Source of the DNA: Nereocystis luetkeana
Taxonomy: Eukaryota; Sar; Phaeophyceae; Laminariales; Laminariaceae
NCBI GenBank assembly: GCA_031213475.1
Contig: JARUPZ010000034.1
Span: 4,239,114 to 4,303,113, forward strand
Length of the DNA: 64,000 nt
Direction of reading: 5' to 3'
The position numbers were made by a program, and so were the translations under genes. Shown piece by piece: positions 45,701-58,199 of the stretch (the first letter of the stretch is position 1; each line of letters opens with the position of its first letter). The notes beneath the pieces were generated by a model. The model ran no database searches. It was not told the DNA's origin and saw nothing but the letters and a program-made list of their open reading frames with translations.

Positions 45701-48700
45701 CCCGTCTATTAAAAGCTGTGTGTAAAAAAAACTACCCGGTATGATAACACTACATTTTTTTATAATGTTTCCTGTGGTATCCTACGAATTGTTTTTGAAG
45801 ACACGTCAGAGGGAAAGCCGGCGGCCACAGACCGATAACACACGAAAATGTACCTGGTAAGACGCGCGTACTTGATACATACAGGAAACGGGAACACCCG
45901 CTTCTATTGCCTCCAAGCCAGGCGTAAAAAAACTCCGACCCCTGATCATGGATTTTCTCGAAATCTTCCCTTCGGTACTACAAGTATTCATAGCAATTTT
46001 CCTCGAGCTAAGCTCGAGCTCGGATTTTCTCTTGAAAGGGGCTGTTCGAGCTTTCTCCGAGGGGGCTCCAGCGAACCTGCCCGTTCCTACACGAGTTAAT
46101 TTCGGATTCTTTTCGGAAGGACAATTGGCGATCAACATGTACAGAAAAAAATCGAGATCTCGGGCAATTATATATGGCAAACATCGGGAATTTGTGAAAC
46201 TTGGCTGAATCTTGCGGCCCCGTCCTGAAAAAGGGTCGCTGCACCCCTGTAGAAATGTGCTGGTGCTTTGGAAACCCCTGGGAGAGGGCTTAGGCAATTC
46301 CTTTCGAGAGAACGTCTGATTTGGAACTCGCCTCGAGTAAAAATGCCATGAGTGGGTAAAAAAGGGGAGATCGGGTTTTCCATAACGTTCGACCCTATTT
46401 GGCGGCTACAATCTCCAAGGTACTTTTTCGAAGGGAGATATCGTATACCAGGTAGTTATATAGGAATATGTGATCACACGTCACTCATACAACTCAACTC
46501 GAGCTTGACCAACCAGGTTGCCCGCTGCACACTAAAATGTCTGTAGTGCTACGCGTAAGGTTTGCGAGCTGGGTTTTACGTGATACGTCAGTCGCGTCTG
46601 CTCTGCGTTCTCCATCAATTTCTCGTGGAAGATACAGCAGGGGTCTGGCGGTTTTTGCTCCGCCCCCGCCTCGGTCTACTTTGCTCCGTTTCTGTGGCAT
46701 CGTCTCCGCATCTCCGTGACTTTCGGCTTGTGCTAGATTGGTCCGCCTTCTGCACTGCCGCAACAGCCATTCATATTCCATGTGAAGAATAATCTTCGCT
46801 AATTTTCCACTACTACCAATACATTTAGACTGAATGACTAACATACGCTGGTACCCGCGGCATGTGCCTTGTTTGTACTGTCGGGTTTTTTTTTCAAGCT
46901 GCAAGAGTTTAGCTGGCCGAATCGTCCCCGCCAATGCTCCTAGAATAGGTAGAGTATGGGTGTAGGGGTTGTGTTCAGGGCTCGAACAAGGGTAGTTACT
47001 ATGTCCTGCTAAACCTGCTCTCAGGAGCCATACATACGCGGCCAGTTGCGAATACACATTTCCTGCACCATTCCCGCTATACCAACGACAGGTAGTGAAA
47101 GAAATAGGAACCATTGATAGTGGTGTCCTGCCAACACCAGCGGACTGAAGAAAATGTTACGCAAGATAATACGACCACCCACCGACACCCTCACCCACAA
47201 ACCTACCCACCCAACCACTGGAGCACTCACCCACTACCAATTTTCCTACCGACCCACTCACAACACCCAAAAAACGAAAGCATAAAAAAACAACGCAGAG
47301 AAGGAGGGACTTTAACCCCCTCTTCTGACCCTCAGAGTCGAAAGCTCTACCGGTGACCCAAAAGACGGTCAGTGGTTATTTGCCACACCCGGAAGAGCAC
47401 CTTACAACGCCCCCCCCCGCTCGCCGAGTCTGGCCACGGCGCCCCTTCTTTCGCCGGGGAAACCGACGGTTGCATTGGGGGAAGGTAGCTTGAGATGGTC
47501 GCGCTGCCGCGGCAGGTCAGGTGGCTCTCGGGAGCAGCCTGTGGTAAAATATTCTCATATACTTAAAAACAGAAATAACTGTGAAGATCCGTTCGGACAG
47601 CACCACTACACAACCGTATGGGGTCCTAAGGACAACAAATTTCAGTCTTATATTCCATTCAAATAGGGCCATGAGTACAGCTGTGCCGGTGGTTGTATAT
47701 TCGTAACATGCTTGTGCATAACATAGCAGCAGGAGGAGGAGGACTAGAAGTGTGCACGCAGCAGGAGCAGTAGTAAGGAGCGGACAGTCAAGGGAGGGAG
47801 ATGCGTCTATTACGGGGGGGCATACTAAATAGGACCTGTGGTATGCATAAAAACCTATATATTCAACCATTTCTAGTAACAATATTTGGTCATATTAACT
47901 ATGGTCCCCCGTAGTATGAGCAATGGCATATAGGCAAGACAGAGTTGGATAATGCGGTAGACAGCCAGCAGCTCTCCCTCCGAAGCTACAGAAAAGGATG
48001 ATATGCCACGCACTTCGAAGCTTCCCTCCACCCCTGCATAAACGGGTGTAGCCGCTTTCGCAAGGGGTACCGGTGCCGGTCGCAGGACGGGGCCCGTTGT
48101 TTGCGAGTGCGTGCGCAACAGCGGCGGGTAAACCCGGGACCCACATTCTCGAAAGGGTGCTTGACCGAAAAAAAAAAAACTGTACCTTGTGAAACACAAA
48201 AAAAGCGGTAAAATATACGCCGCCCGCTGTCCCTGCGCCCAGGCGTTGCGACGGTAACAAAAACTACAACCCAAACAAAAACAAAAAACGCAACCCCATC
48301 ATTGCCACCACCACCACCACCCCACCAACACCATACCAACACCAACACCAACATCAGCAACAACAACAAACAATGACCAGCGCACCTGAAATCGTAGTAG
48401 TCCCTCTCCCCCCACCAGACATCGGCTTTCACAGAGGACATTTCTCCGCGCGATGCCACCAGGACCACCTTGATCTGATGGTGAAACCTTACCCTCCCCC
48501 TCGGGGACGGCGGCGGCGGCAGCGGTGGCTGCTGCGGCGGCGACGACGGTGGTGACGACCGAAAATCCTCAACCGACGAGCACCGCCGCGGTCTTATCGT
48601 AGCCGAAGCTCGACACCCCTCCGTTGCCGCCGCTGTCGCCGTCGCTGCCGCCCATGCCTGCGCCCGCGCCCCCGGGCCACCGTGCATCGATCCCCTGCAG

Positions 48701-48965
48701 CCGCCGCTGCCTCGGCCGCCGCCGCCGATGTTGCTGTCGCCGTCGTAACCGCCGTGCGTAAAAAAAAACGGCGACAAAGTCAGGAGATTCAAAGCCGAAA
48801 TCCCCCACGCGAGGAACGGATGCACGGGCGCCGGCGTCGGTGTCGGTGGTATTCCTAGAGAGGGTGTCGGTGAGGATGAGGATGAGGCGGGGTCATGGTT
48901 GCCTCGAACACCCCCGGCGGGGTACCCCGAGCCTGGGGCGGGTGCCTCGACCGGAGGGCTCCTGC

Positions 48966-49060
<95 letters not shown>

Positions 49061-49623
49061 CAGCTGTTGATGTGGGTGTTGGTGTTGTTGCTGCTGTTGC
49101 TGCAGCTGCTGATGCTGCTGGTACTGCTGCTGCCGCTGCTGTTGATGTGGTTAGCCTTATCCTCGACAGTGTGGTTAGGCTCGCTGCTCGCGAAGTTCTT
49201 AGGCTGCGTTGATGGCGATGACAATGACGATAACGATAACGATGATGGTGGCTGCCTTTGCGGCTGCGGTAGCCGACGCTGTTGATGTTGCCGTTCCTGG
49301 CGCACTGCCGGCGTCTCGTTGTCGCTTCTGAGCGCGGCCGAAGATGGGCGTGCCACGCGCCTCGATACCTGCAGTAGCACCGGCTGTGCCGTCGTTGATG
49401 TCGTAGTCGTCGGTGCCGTCGCTGTGGATACCGTCCCTGTCGATGTCGGCGTTGTCGCCGGGGTCGCGGTGCTTCCCAAAGACGGGCTGGCGTCGCTCCA
49501 GCTGTAGTTGGCGCCACGTCTGGGGCGCAGCAACACCGGTACCGCACGAACTCTCCTCCACCTTTGCTTTCTCGTCAACATCAAGCACTCCCCGCTTATT
49601 CCTGTCGAACGTTTCGGGTGCAA
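41352..49623 (-). CDS. Gene 2: low-complexity Ser/Asn/Thr/Gly-rich protein (two exons)
   Basis: Not recognised by name. Exon A is 48386-49623 and exon B 41352-42762, joined in phase (TTCAG|GT donor to CTCAG|A acceptor), giving about 882 residues. Exon A is Ser/Thr/Pro/Gln-rich with a long alternating Ser-Asn tract. It ends in an ordered block (about residues 376-412) containing RFHHQIKVVLV, then VKADVWWGERDYYDF. Exon B starts CAYIIAAREKAVIDQEAN, a helical charged stretch, followed by about 400 residues of Ser/Thr/Gly/Ala low complexity. The 'beta strand plus WW..DY..F' block followed by a charged helix recalls short conserved segments of uncharacterised algal proteins, from memory only. The 5.6-kb intron could hide another exon and the start is uncertain. 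Other frames are also open here because of repeat composition. Confidence 0.55.
42785..43010 (+). repeat. (AGAGT)n / GGGTT pentanucleotide array
   Basis: TTGGG then about 200 bp of AGAGTAGAGTAG, immediately upstream (gene 2 sense) of exon B. In the transcript it gives CTCTA/CCCAA. Confidence 0.9.
43011..47805. other. Large intron of gene 2 (or intergenic): no exon identified
   Basis: About 4.8 kb with few low-complexity runs. TACC(A/T)GGTA occurs at 45850 and 46448. Several 120-200-codon frames exist, none resembling a known protein. A missed gene 2 exon here is possible. Confidence 0.4.
47810..47914. mobile_element. M1 MITE
   Basis: TTACGGGGGGGCATACTAAA..ATGGTCCCCCGTAG with a conserved core, in the proposed gene 2 intron. 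Confidence 0.85.
48386..49623 (-). CDS. Gene 2 exon A
   Basis: The chosen frame is the one containing the only complex segment (KVVLVASRGEMSSVKADVWW). A (Ser-Asn)n tract is encoded by an AGCAAC hexanucleotide array at about 48961-49060. The donor is TTCAG|GTGCGC. A competing minus-strand frame is open from 49681 to 49199, so the first 150 codons are uncertain. Confidence 0.55.
48955..49140 (+). repeat. (TTGCTG)n array within gene 2 exon A
   Basis: About 16 pure CTGTTG hexamers followed by CTG/TTG variants. On the coding strand this is AGC-AAC, giving alternating Ser-Asn. Confidence 0.92.
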
Positions 49624-49889
49624 GCGCGTGTGTGCCCGTGCGTGTGAGGATGTGTGCGTGTAGAGACGGTTGCACGGTCAAGATAGATGGGGGGGCCCGT
49701 TCTTGAAAAAAAAAAAAGAGGCGTTTTGTTTGAAAGAGCTGTTGTTTGCGGCGGCGCAGTTTGGTGCCTCGAGTTCATTGCGCTCTCCAGCAATAAAACG
49801 CAGCAGCAAGCAGCAACTGTACGTATTACTCGCTACCAGGTATGATACATATCTGGCACATGTGCACACTCTTCATTGCTAAGAACTAC

Positions 49890-50340
49890 TACAGTACCTC
49901 TCCTTCTACAACGATTTTGGAAAACGTTTTCACGATTGTTGGTATAATAGTAATAGTTGCGGTAAAACGTTCCACAACGCTTTCATCTCCACCATGATGG
50001 CAGGAATGTATCCACGCATACGTAGCGCTAGCACACAGGACGGACGAATTGGACACGTTTTCCTAAAACATGCAGTTCATCCTCTTGTTGACCCTGGATA
50101 ACGACCGGGGGAGAGTGCAGCACAAAAACAGGACGGACGAATTGAATAACCTTTTGCTGTAACGTGTAGTCGTGTCCTCCTGATGTGACCCCGGATCCCT
50201 ACTTAGGGGGAGAGTGGCTTGCTGCACTGCTGTAATCGACATATGGCGGTGGAACGTTTGGTATTGCCAGCAGGCGGCGGAAAAACCTTCAGTCACGTCG
50301 ACCTTTGGACTTGTGCTTACAGATTACCAAAAGGTGGCCA
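49890..50340. other. 5' flank of gene 2, no feature recognised
   Basis: Unique-looking DNA with TACCAGGTA at 49835 just before it. No promoter element identified. Confidence 0.4.
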
Positions 50341-50344
50341 GAGT

Positions 50345-50790
50345 ACCAGTACCGAGTCCTCGGGACTCGGTCAATGACTTGCCAGTCCGAGTCCTTTTTT
50401 TTTCGCGGACTGAAGTCCTCAGGTTACCTGGGGGGCTGAAATGACTGAGCCCCTCCAGTCCACAGGATACCTGGGGGGCTAAACGGATTGAGTCCCTCCA
50501 GTCCACAGGGTACTTACCTGGGGGGCTAAGGGGACTGAGTTCCACCAATCTACAGGGAACCTGAAATCTGGAAGGAATGAGTCCCTCCAGTCCACAGGGT
50601 ACCTACCTGGGGGGCTATAAGGACTGAGTTCCACCAGCCCACAGGGTACCTGAAAGCTGGAAGTACTGAGTCCCTCCAGTCCACAGGGTACCTGGGGGCT
50701 GAACGGACTGAATCCCGCCATTTCTACTCGGGCGCCAGTCCACAGGGTACCTGGGGGCTGGAAAGACCGAGCCTCCCCAGTCCCTAAGGT
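50345..50790 (+). repeat. Minisatellite with GTCCACAGGGTACCTGGGG core, block 1
   Basis: About nine units of about 40-57 bp: CTGAGTCCCTCCAGTCCACA, GGGTACCTGGGGGGCT and a short variable spacer. Some units carry an extra TACTTACC. Confidence 0.88.
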
Positions 50791-50999
50791 ACTTACCATA
50801 AAGCTTACATAACTGAGTATCAACTGCTAATCATAGGTTTTTAATGCACGAACACCACGCCATAACTTCGAATGTAGAACAAGCACTCCCGACGAGCGTG
50901 TCTGTCGTATCACGCAGCTTTCAAACCTGACTTTCAACCACCTAGTCGGCCGCACTCACAGCTGACGTACTATTAATAGCAACAATTACAAAGGCAGCC

Positions 51000-51265
51000 A
51001 GGGGGTACCAGTGTCAGTCCTCGGGACTCATTCAACACCTCGCCAGCCCGAGTCCTTTTCGAGGACTCAGCCCTCAAAGTACCTGGGGGAAACTCCCACC
51101 GGTCCCCAGGGGATCTGAGGGCTGAACGGACTGAGCCCCGCCAGTCCACACGGTACTTGGGGGCTCACAGGACGGAGCCCCTCCAGTCCACAGGGTACCT
51201 GAAAGCTGAAAGGACTGAGTCCCAACGGCCCACAGGGTACCTGAGAGCCGAAAGGGCTGGTACCT
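51000..51265 (+). repeat. Same minisatellite, block 2
   Basis: About five more units (GTCCACACGGTACTTGGGGG, ACTGAGTCCCAACGG). It is separated from block 1 by 200 bp that include a family D fragment. Confidence 0.85.
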
Positions 51266-51349
51266 GGAGGACTGTTTTTTATGTAAATATATATATAAAT
51301 ATCAATAGACGGTCCTTACATTCCGTCCAGAGAGGTACCCCACGGTCCT

Positions 51350-51444
51350 CGACCCTTTTAGCACCGCAGTCCCGTTTTGGGGACAAACCACTTATAATTT
51401 GAGTGCTTTGACCCATTACGGGACTGCAGTGCTAAAGGGTTTGA
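51350..51444. mobile_element. M2 foldback element
   Basis: CGACCCTTTTAGCACCGCAG..CCCGTTTTGGGGACAAA, with the complementary right arm ending CTAAAGGGTTTGA. Confidence 0.88.
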
Positions 51445-52786
51445 TAATATAATACCACTCTGGGCTGAAAGGCGAGGACCGTTATTGATATTTATAAAAT
51501 AGACGAGCACCTAAAACAGGTATACCTGGTCCGTGTTCACCTAAAAAACAGGTATACATCCTCAAATCAAGTAAAAAACATCCCCCGCGACCCACGTGAC
51601 TGGCCCGAAGGGACATCGTACATGTTTTTGAGACATGCCATGGTACCCGGTAGTGATATACTGTAGGTACACCTTGGGCTATCATGGCTGGCCGGCGTTC
51701 GACTGCTTTTGGTTTCATAGTTTTGCTCAATCACTTGCCTATAATGTGCTTTCGTCTCGCTGCTGCTGCGGCGGCAGGCTTTCAACTACTATTTTTGGCT
51801 TTCATTGTTTTGCTCAATCGATTGCCTATAGTGTGATTTGTGCTTGTTCACTGCTGCCGCTGCGTTTCCTTCCGAGCGCTTAGAGCCTTCCACTGCTGTC
51901 GCCCCGCTCTGTTCAACCATTATGCGCACCTGGGGGCGTGCGTCGACACATTCGTATATGCCAAGTACGTACAACCCATGCAACGCACGTGTCACACACT
52001 CGGTATATCGACTTCTGCACGACTGTAGGCTGACAAACACGCGCTAGCCGCCAGGACTCTGCTTCGAAAGCACCCTGCTCCCGCTTGGCACGCTGACCCA
52101 ACCCAGATCTGATCCACCCAAGCCTGAACCCTAAGAACTGAACGTAGATACGTCGAGGTAAATAAGTAGCCGACAGCAAGTGTAGGTCAACAGTGTCATG
52201 GTCCAGGTATGTACGGTATGCGCTGTGGTCAATCAAGCTCGTGACAGCTCGTGGGATGCGTTTTGACTCGTTTCCAGTGTGCACCTGTTTTTGACACCCA
52301 ACGGAAAGGGTGTACCAGTTTCTGGTCATTGCTCTTTATATATATTTACTGGTATACACAAACCGTACGTAATTTTCCGACCGGAGTGGGAATATTACCA
52401 TTGCACACGTCGGACGGATCACCTACTGATCATCTACAGATCATTCCCAGTTCATGACCTAGATCTTTCAAGACGGATGTATCCCTGATCTTGTATGATC
52501 TACTGGTGTAGCTCATAGCTGCCGGGTGGGACCCGTGCTATCTGCATGATCTATCTAGCGCATGTATCCCGGGCTGGATTTGCCCTATAAGGCAGATCCT
52601 GCAGAACCTCTCACAACGGCAGGTGAGGAAATACCGTAGATGATCTAGATCATGATCTATCTGATCTGTCCATTTGAATCGATGTTGTTCCGTTCTGCAC
52701 ATGTCTTCCTCTTTCTGCGAATGTTTAAAAGTGGCCACAGTAGAAGCTCACGCTGCACATAGCCGGACGACAAATATATGAGAACA

Positions 52787-52797
52787 GCAGCAGCAGC

Positions 52798-52828
<31 letters not shown>

Positions 52829-52842
52829 GCAACAACAACACT
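52787..52842 (+). repeat. (CAA)n/(CAG)n microsatellite
   Basis: CAGCAGCAGCAACAACAACA and on to 52842. Confidence 0.95.
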
Positions 52843-53439
52843 CAAGAGCATATATATCAGGTGCCTGGTACGTATTCACCGTACAATATACAAGGCGTTT
52901 CGATCGGCGGGCGGCGCTTGCTCACGAGGAAGAAAGTCAAAAGCGAGCGAAGCGGACAGAGAGGTGCACGATTGTAGATGCAAACTACCGGCTTCCAATT
53001 GCCAACAAGAGCTCCTACTTGTACGTACGAAAAAAAATATTCTTGTAGGCCGGGCAGATTTCGATGTCTCCGAATGGTATCGACAACGCGAGGTGTGTCG
53101 GTGCTCGACGACATTCTGGCTATCGCCAACTCTGAATGTGTGCTGGCTTGCGTAGTCGCGCTCTGATCGGGACGCATTTGCTTGCTTTGCAGCTTTGTGG
53201 AGGGCTTCTGGCCCGTGCTGTGCTGTACTTGCGGTAGATGCTCGATGACCAAAATGCTCGATCAGTGGGTACAAATTACAGCATTCATGTCCATGTACCG
53301 GGTGTATGTTTCGTTTGCTGTTTTTCCCATTCCCTGCATTGTCGTCCCCCTTCTTTCTCCTGCCTCTTCCCTAGCCGTGACTCAGATCCGGGGTCACATA
53401 CCATAGTAGGCTCTTCTCCCTCCCCCCCCCCCCCTATTT

Positions 53440-53945
53440 TATATTGGTTGGGTTGGAGTCGGTTGGCAACGACACTGTAAAACATGCCGCTCGACAACCA
53501 GGGTACCCTTTTATTTTTTTGGCGGTCGCCCACAGCTGGTTGTCGAGTTAGATCATTTGTGCGAGGTATAGAACCTTTACTCCGCACAAGGGAACTGATC
53601 GCATCACGTAGTGTTCAAGGTAAGGCACCCAAAAGGCAGTTACATAGTACCCCCATTGCTTTCTCTGGAATTGTCCACACCGGAAATTAAATGAACTCAT
53701 TGAAGCTGTCATCCATATGCAAGTCCGCCTCACAAGCGGTTCTTAATAGGATGCAGCTCCCCCTTCATGCGACTCGCCGGGCACCTCACGGCGCTTCGCG
53801 CCTGGTGCAAGCAATGTCTGCCTGGTCGGTGAAAATCCGGCATACTCCGTCCCGGCATTGTAGGGATGCGAGGTTCTATGGTCATACGACTACGGCCATG
53901 GATGAGATCGAGTGCGTCTCTCCTATCGAGTACACCCCCTCCACT
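53440..53945 (+). repeat. Family A repeat, near full-length
   Basis: C-tract, TATTTTATATTGGTTGGG, the complete internal order, then ATCGAGTACACCCCCTCC. Confidence 0.9.
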
Positions 53946-55405
53946 ACGGTAGGCGCCTTGCATGTATCGCGAGCAGGGTTCTGCGCTTTCTTCCTCCGTC
54001 GTTTTTCGCATCGAAATGTGCTTACCAACGCTAGCCCTCTGTGAGGATGCTCTCACACTAGCTCAGTTCCCTGAAATCTAGCCCGTGGTCACGAAACAGG
54101 TTACGTATTATATACCCAAGAAAGCATCTCGATGGAACAAAGCAAACACGTCTGATATACCAGGTACACAAAATAAAAGGCGCACCGTAGTACCAGTGCG
54201 CGAAGGAACGGCACTATTGAACAAACGAGCTGTGGGATATCATCCCGTATCACTCGCAGACCAAACAATACGAGGACACTCTTGGCTCGTTATTGCTGTG
54301 GTAATTACGTACTGGTACACAAACAACAGAATCGAATCGTGTGTACGAGGCCGCGGCTCCACCTACCATCTATCGCCGCTACCTAAAAACACCCCGACGG
54401 TTTGTTCTCTGTAAGGATAACAGCACAGCGGTGGACACATCGTAGACGCCTATATAACGGAAATGCCAGCCAGAGACGTCGAGCGGAGGCGGGGGCGGGG
54501 GGGGGTACTCCTGGCATGCATGGCTGTGTTAATAGTCGTATAATCTGCATTGCAGTGACCAAAAAAACAAAAATGAACAACTATCAGGTATAGAATAATG
54601 CCTAATTTGTAGAAATCGGGGATGGATCAACATAAGCCCCTCACAGGGTATTTTCCACAGGCATCGCGTTCCCCACAGAAGCCTCCAAATGCCACATCAC
54701 GCGCAGAGGAACTCGATCAAGTCATGGTAGAGCCTTTTCGGTACCTAACTGGTTCTCCTAGAGTTGGATAAATTTGGTTCTTCGCAGCTTGAAACAGCCA
54801 GCGGCCTCGGTCAAGGCAATTACGCCCCCTGTTTAGACAATCTTCACGGCCGAGGTCGCGATGGAAAACGTGGACGGAATCGCCCAGGACCCTTCCTGTG
54901 CTCGTGTATACAAGCAAAGAAGGTATTCCAGGACGGGAGACATCGGGATCGACCCAGAAGGCGCCGCAATCGGCCTCTGAAGTGTGCTCTAAAAATCGAA
55001 GAAATGTGTACAAAAACCCGGTCACTTTTTCATTTCCTGCTTTACGCGAGTAATCGCAAGGTACTCGTATATTTTTATGCCGAAGAAAAGGCTTGTTCTG
55101 AGCTGTGAAAGAAAACTTGTGCACACCCGTAGTACGAGTACAACAACGAAACCTGGAACCACATTTTCAAACTTCAGCGACGAAGTCGCACCCCCTTGAG
55201 AGCAGGTAATTTGTTGTCGCTTGGCTATGCCGTAGTGAGTGCACCGAATAGTATTTTGCGGGGCGGGAGACATCGGGATCGACACAGCTGGAGTTGTGGC
55301 AAAACTACGAAATGTCCTACAGGGAACAATTATAGGTAGAGGTGCTCCCAGTTGTTCTTTTCATCGAAATACTCTCACAAATCACGGTCATTTTGTGGGG
55401 TAGGC
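53946..55405. other. No gene seen
   Basis: A short G-tract with a GGCATGCATGG family A remnant at 54495-54530. A 22-bp box GCGGGAGACATCGGGATCGA occurs at 55262, and GACGGGAGACATCGGGATCG at 54931. Otherwise unremarkable. Confidence 0.4.
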
Positions 55406-55409
55406 AACA

Positions 55410-55642
55410 CAGGTGTATGACCATAGATCTTCGCATCCCTACAGTGCCGGGACGGAGCACGAAGGGTTGGGAGGGGGGCTGTACTGACGTCGTGCATGGT
55501 CGTAGTCGTATAACCATAGACCCTCGCATCCCTACAATGGCGGGACGGAGCATGTCGGGTTTTCACCGACCGGGCAGACATTGCTTGCACCAAGCGCGAA
55601 GCGCCGTGAGGTGTTGGGGGAGGGAGTCTCATGAAGGGTGAG
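55410..55642 (-). repeat. Two family A 3' fragments, minus orientation
   Basis: 55412-55468 is a short remnant (ATGACCATAGATCTTCGCAT). 55490-55640 is a better copy down to TCTCATGAAGGGTGAGC. Confidence 0.8.
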
Positions 55643-56899
55643 CAGAACTATAGAACAAGCCTGGTTCCAGGAAATTTCTTTGTTTCTGTTTGTTTCGTTT
55701 TTCGATTTTTATTTTTCGTTTTTAATGTTTTTTTTTGTGGCTGCAGGTGGCGGCTACTGCTGCCTACATGGGGTCAGGATAGCCCGGTGGGGTGCCGGTG
55801 GCTAGGGTCAGAGTAGCTGGTGGCCCTCCGGCGGGTTCTATTTCTGCACCTTATGGATGGGAGCAAGATACCAAATGGGATAATATCCGGGTGGGATCAG
55901 GGTGCGGCTGGGATCAGGATGGGAAAGGCCCAACAATAACCACCACCTATAGAATTTTCCTCAATTTTTCTTTTTTACGTGGTTCATACTCCGTATATAC
56001 TGACCTTTTTACCCCATAACCTCGTGGGCTCGTGGGCCTCCCGGAAAAAGTTGCAACACTTCCGGCACCAATCCACTGCCGTAAATATTGTTTCAGGTGG
56101 ACCGTACGGTCCTCCCTAAGAAGGATTACTCTTTCTTTACTTCCGCTTCCTCTTTACCAAAATATGGACAGGGTAGGAACGCTTGGAACCTATTCAGTGT
56201 AAAAGTAACTCAAAACCAATCAGCAGCAGATGGCCACTCGCAATAATATTGCATTCCTTCCGTTTCGGTGCCCGCGGAAGGGAGTTAAGACACACGCACG
56301 CCCTTACCGCTCTCATCTCCGAACCGCTCGTTTCCCCTTTTGAGAGCGACCGTATGTTGGGAGTAAGAGCGAAACTCCCTATCGTTAAAATCGGGATTCC
56401 AAACTGCTTGAAGCGCGAGAAGTTCCTCGAAAAACGGGGATGAGGGTGTGTCTTAACCCCCCCCAAAGAGCATTGGAACGAGCCGAATGGAATATTATTT
56501 GCCGCATGAATTGGTGTTGATTGGTTGTGGGAAACGAATAGATTCAGTGCAGCCCGAGAAAAACAGTATATCTAGGAAGAGGAAGAAGAAGTGTTGCACC
56601 CCTTTTTCTTGTTTGGGAGGACCGAACGGCCCGGCCGAACGGGAGCAAATAGCAGATTATTTGATGTAGATGGACACCACCGAAGATTATGTGGATACCA
56701 ATTGGTCGTGGCATGCGCAAAAGATACCGTTCGTGCCGATTCGGCTGGCGAGGCCCAGGATTCTGCGTGGACCCAAACACGTTTTTTTAGATAGGAATGG
56801 AACGAATGACCACGAGCAGCCTCGTTCCGTTCCGCTCGTTCCCATGCTCTCTGGGAGGGTTAAGACACACCCTGAGTCGGGCGAAGCCTTGATTTTTTC

Positions 56900-57262
56900 A
56901 AACCTCACGGGTCAGGTCGGGTCGGGTCGGGTCGTCTCAGCTGACCCGATCCGACCCGACACGCGAAATTTGATAAATGTCCTGACCTGACCCGACCTGA
57001 CCCGCGAGATTGTGGAAACCTCCTGACCCGAATCGACCCGACCCGTGAGATGTAAAAAGAACCCTCCTGACCCGATCCGACCTGGCCCGTGAAATTTGAA
57101 AAGCTCTTGACCCAACCCGACCTGACCCGTAGGATTTAGAACACGTCCTGACCCGACCCGACCCGACCCGACCCGACCCGACCCGACCCGACCCGACCCG
57201 ACCCGACCCTACCTGACCCGCCAGATTCCGATTGACCCGTGAGGTTCGGGTCATGTAGCTGG
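56900..57262 (+). repeat. GACCC minisatellite array 1
   Basis: CCTGACCCGACCCG blocks alternate with CGTGAGATT(T/G)-type spacers of about 25 bp. It ends in a pure (ACCCG)n run at 57150-57205. Confidence 0.88.
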
Positions 57263-58195
57263 TCGGGTCACCTTAACCCGCAAGGCCATTTACCTCCACC
57301 CGCGGGTTCGACCCGCGGATCCGGCCCGTGGGTCGGCGCTTGAGAAAACAATACCAAGTGTTTGTGCCCCGCAGCGATATGTGGCCTGGCTGTACAGGCA
57401 ATAATGGGCACGGATGGATGAGGACATGCGTTTGGGGATGTGGCGGTGTTTTAACCTTTGAACATGATGCCAAAGGAGTGTTGATGTTGATGGTGATGTT
57501 GTCACATTAACTCATTGCCCTCAAGCCTATCTGAGTCACAAAAACAGAGGCTGTGTCGTAGCAAGAACGCTCTCGATGGGAGAAAACAAACAAGTACGAA
57601 ATAGCGCGCATGGCAGTATCATACTAGCCCGCGGGGGGAAACGGTACCACATCAAGCTTCATTTTTACCAATCCGCCGGAGGATTGAAAAAAAAAAAAGG
57701 TAGTGTACCATCCCGTATCACATGCAACCAAATAACACCGGGAAAACATATCCATGTATTATATGTACATGTACACCCGAAAAAAAGGGGGGGGGGGGGG
57801 GGGGGGGAACACGAAGAGGGTTAAAAAAACAAAACAGAAAGAAAAAAAGAACGAAAGGAAAGAGAAAAGAGAGAAAGACGAAGTAAACATGCGCTCAGGG
57901 CGCAGGCCGAGTCCTGACGACAAGGTTGCTGTTTGCTGGTGCCATCAGTTCTATGATATGTCCAGCTGGTGGACCAACGTAAGGACGTCACAAAAAAGGT
58001 CAGACGGGGCTCGAGGACAACAAGCAGAGGGTAGAGACGAAGAGCTAAGAACATACAAAAAACGAGCAGTCCTATGCCCAGTCGGGGGCCAGAGAGAACA
58101 CAACCGACACAGAGAGGACAGAGAGAGGACAGAGACAGACGGACCGAAGGTGACCCAAAACATTTTAAAAGAAAAAACGATCACAAAATCGGAAA
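57263..58195. other. No gene seen; G-tract and GAAAG-rich DNA
   Basis: G run at 57788-57808, GAAAGAAAAAAAG-rich DNA to about 57890, then ordinary sequence. Confidence 0.4.
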
Positions 58196-58199
58196 CAAG

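Noticed and set aside
50345-51265. CRISPR-like regular repeats
   Set aside because: Units are variable in length, spacers are not unique and the context is eukaryotic. It is a minisatellite.
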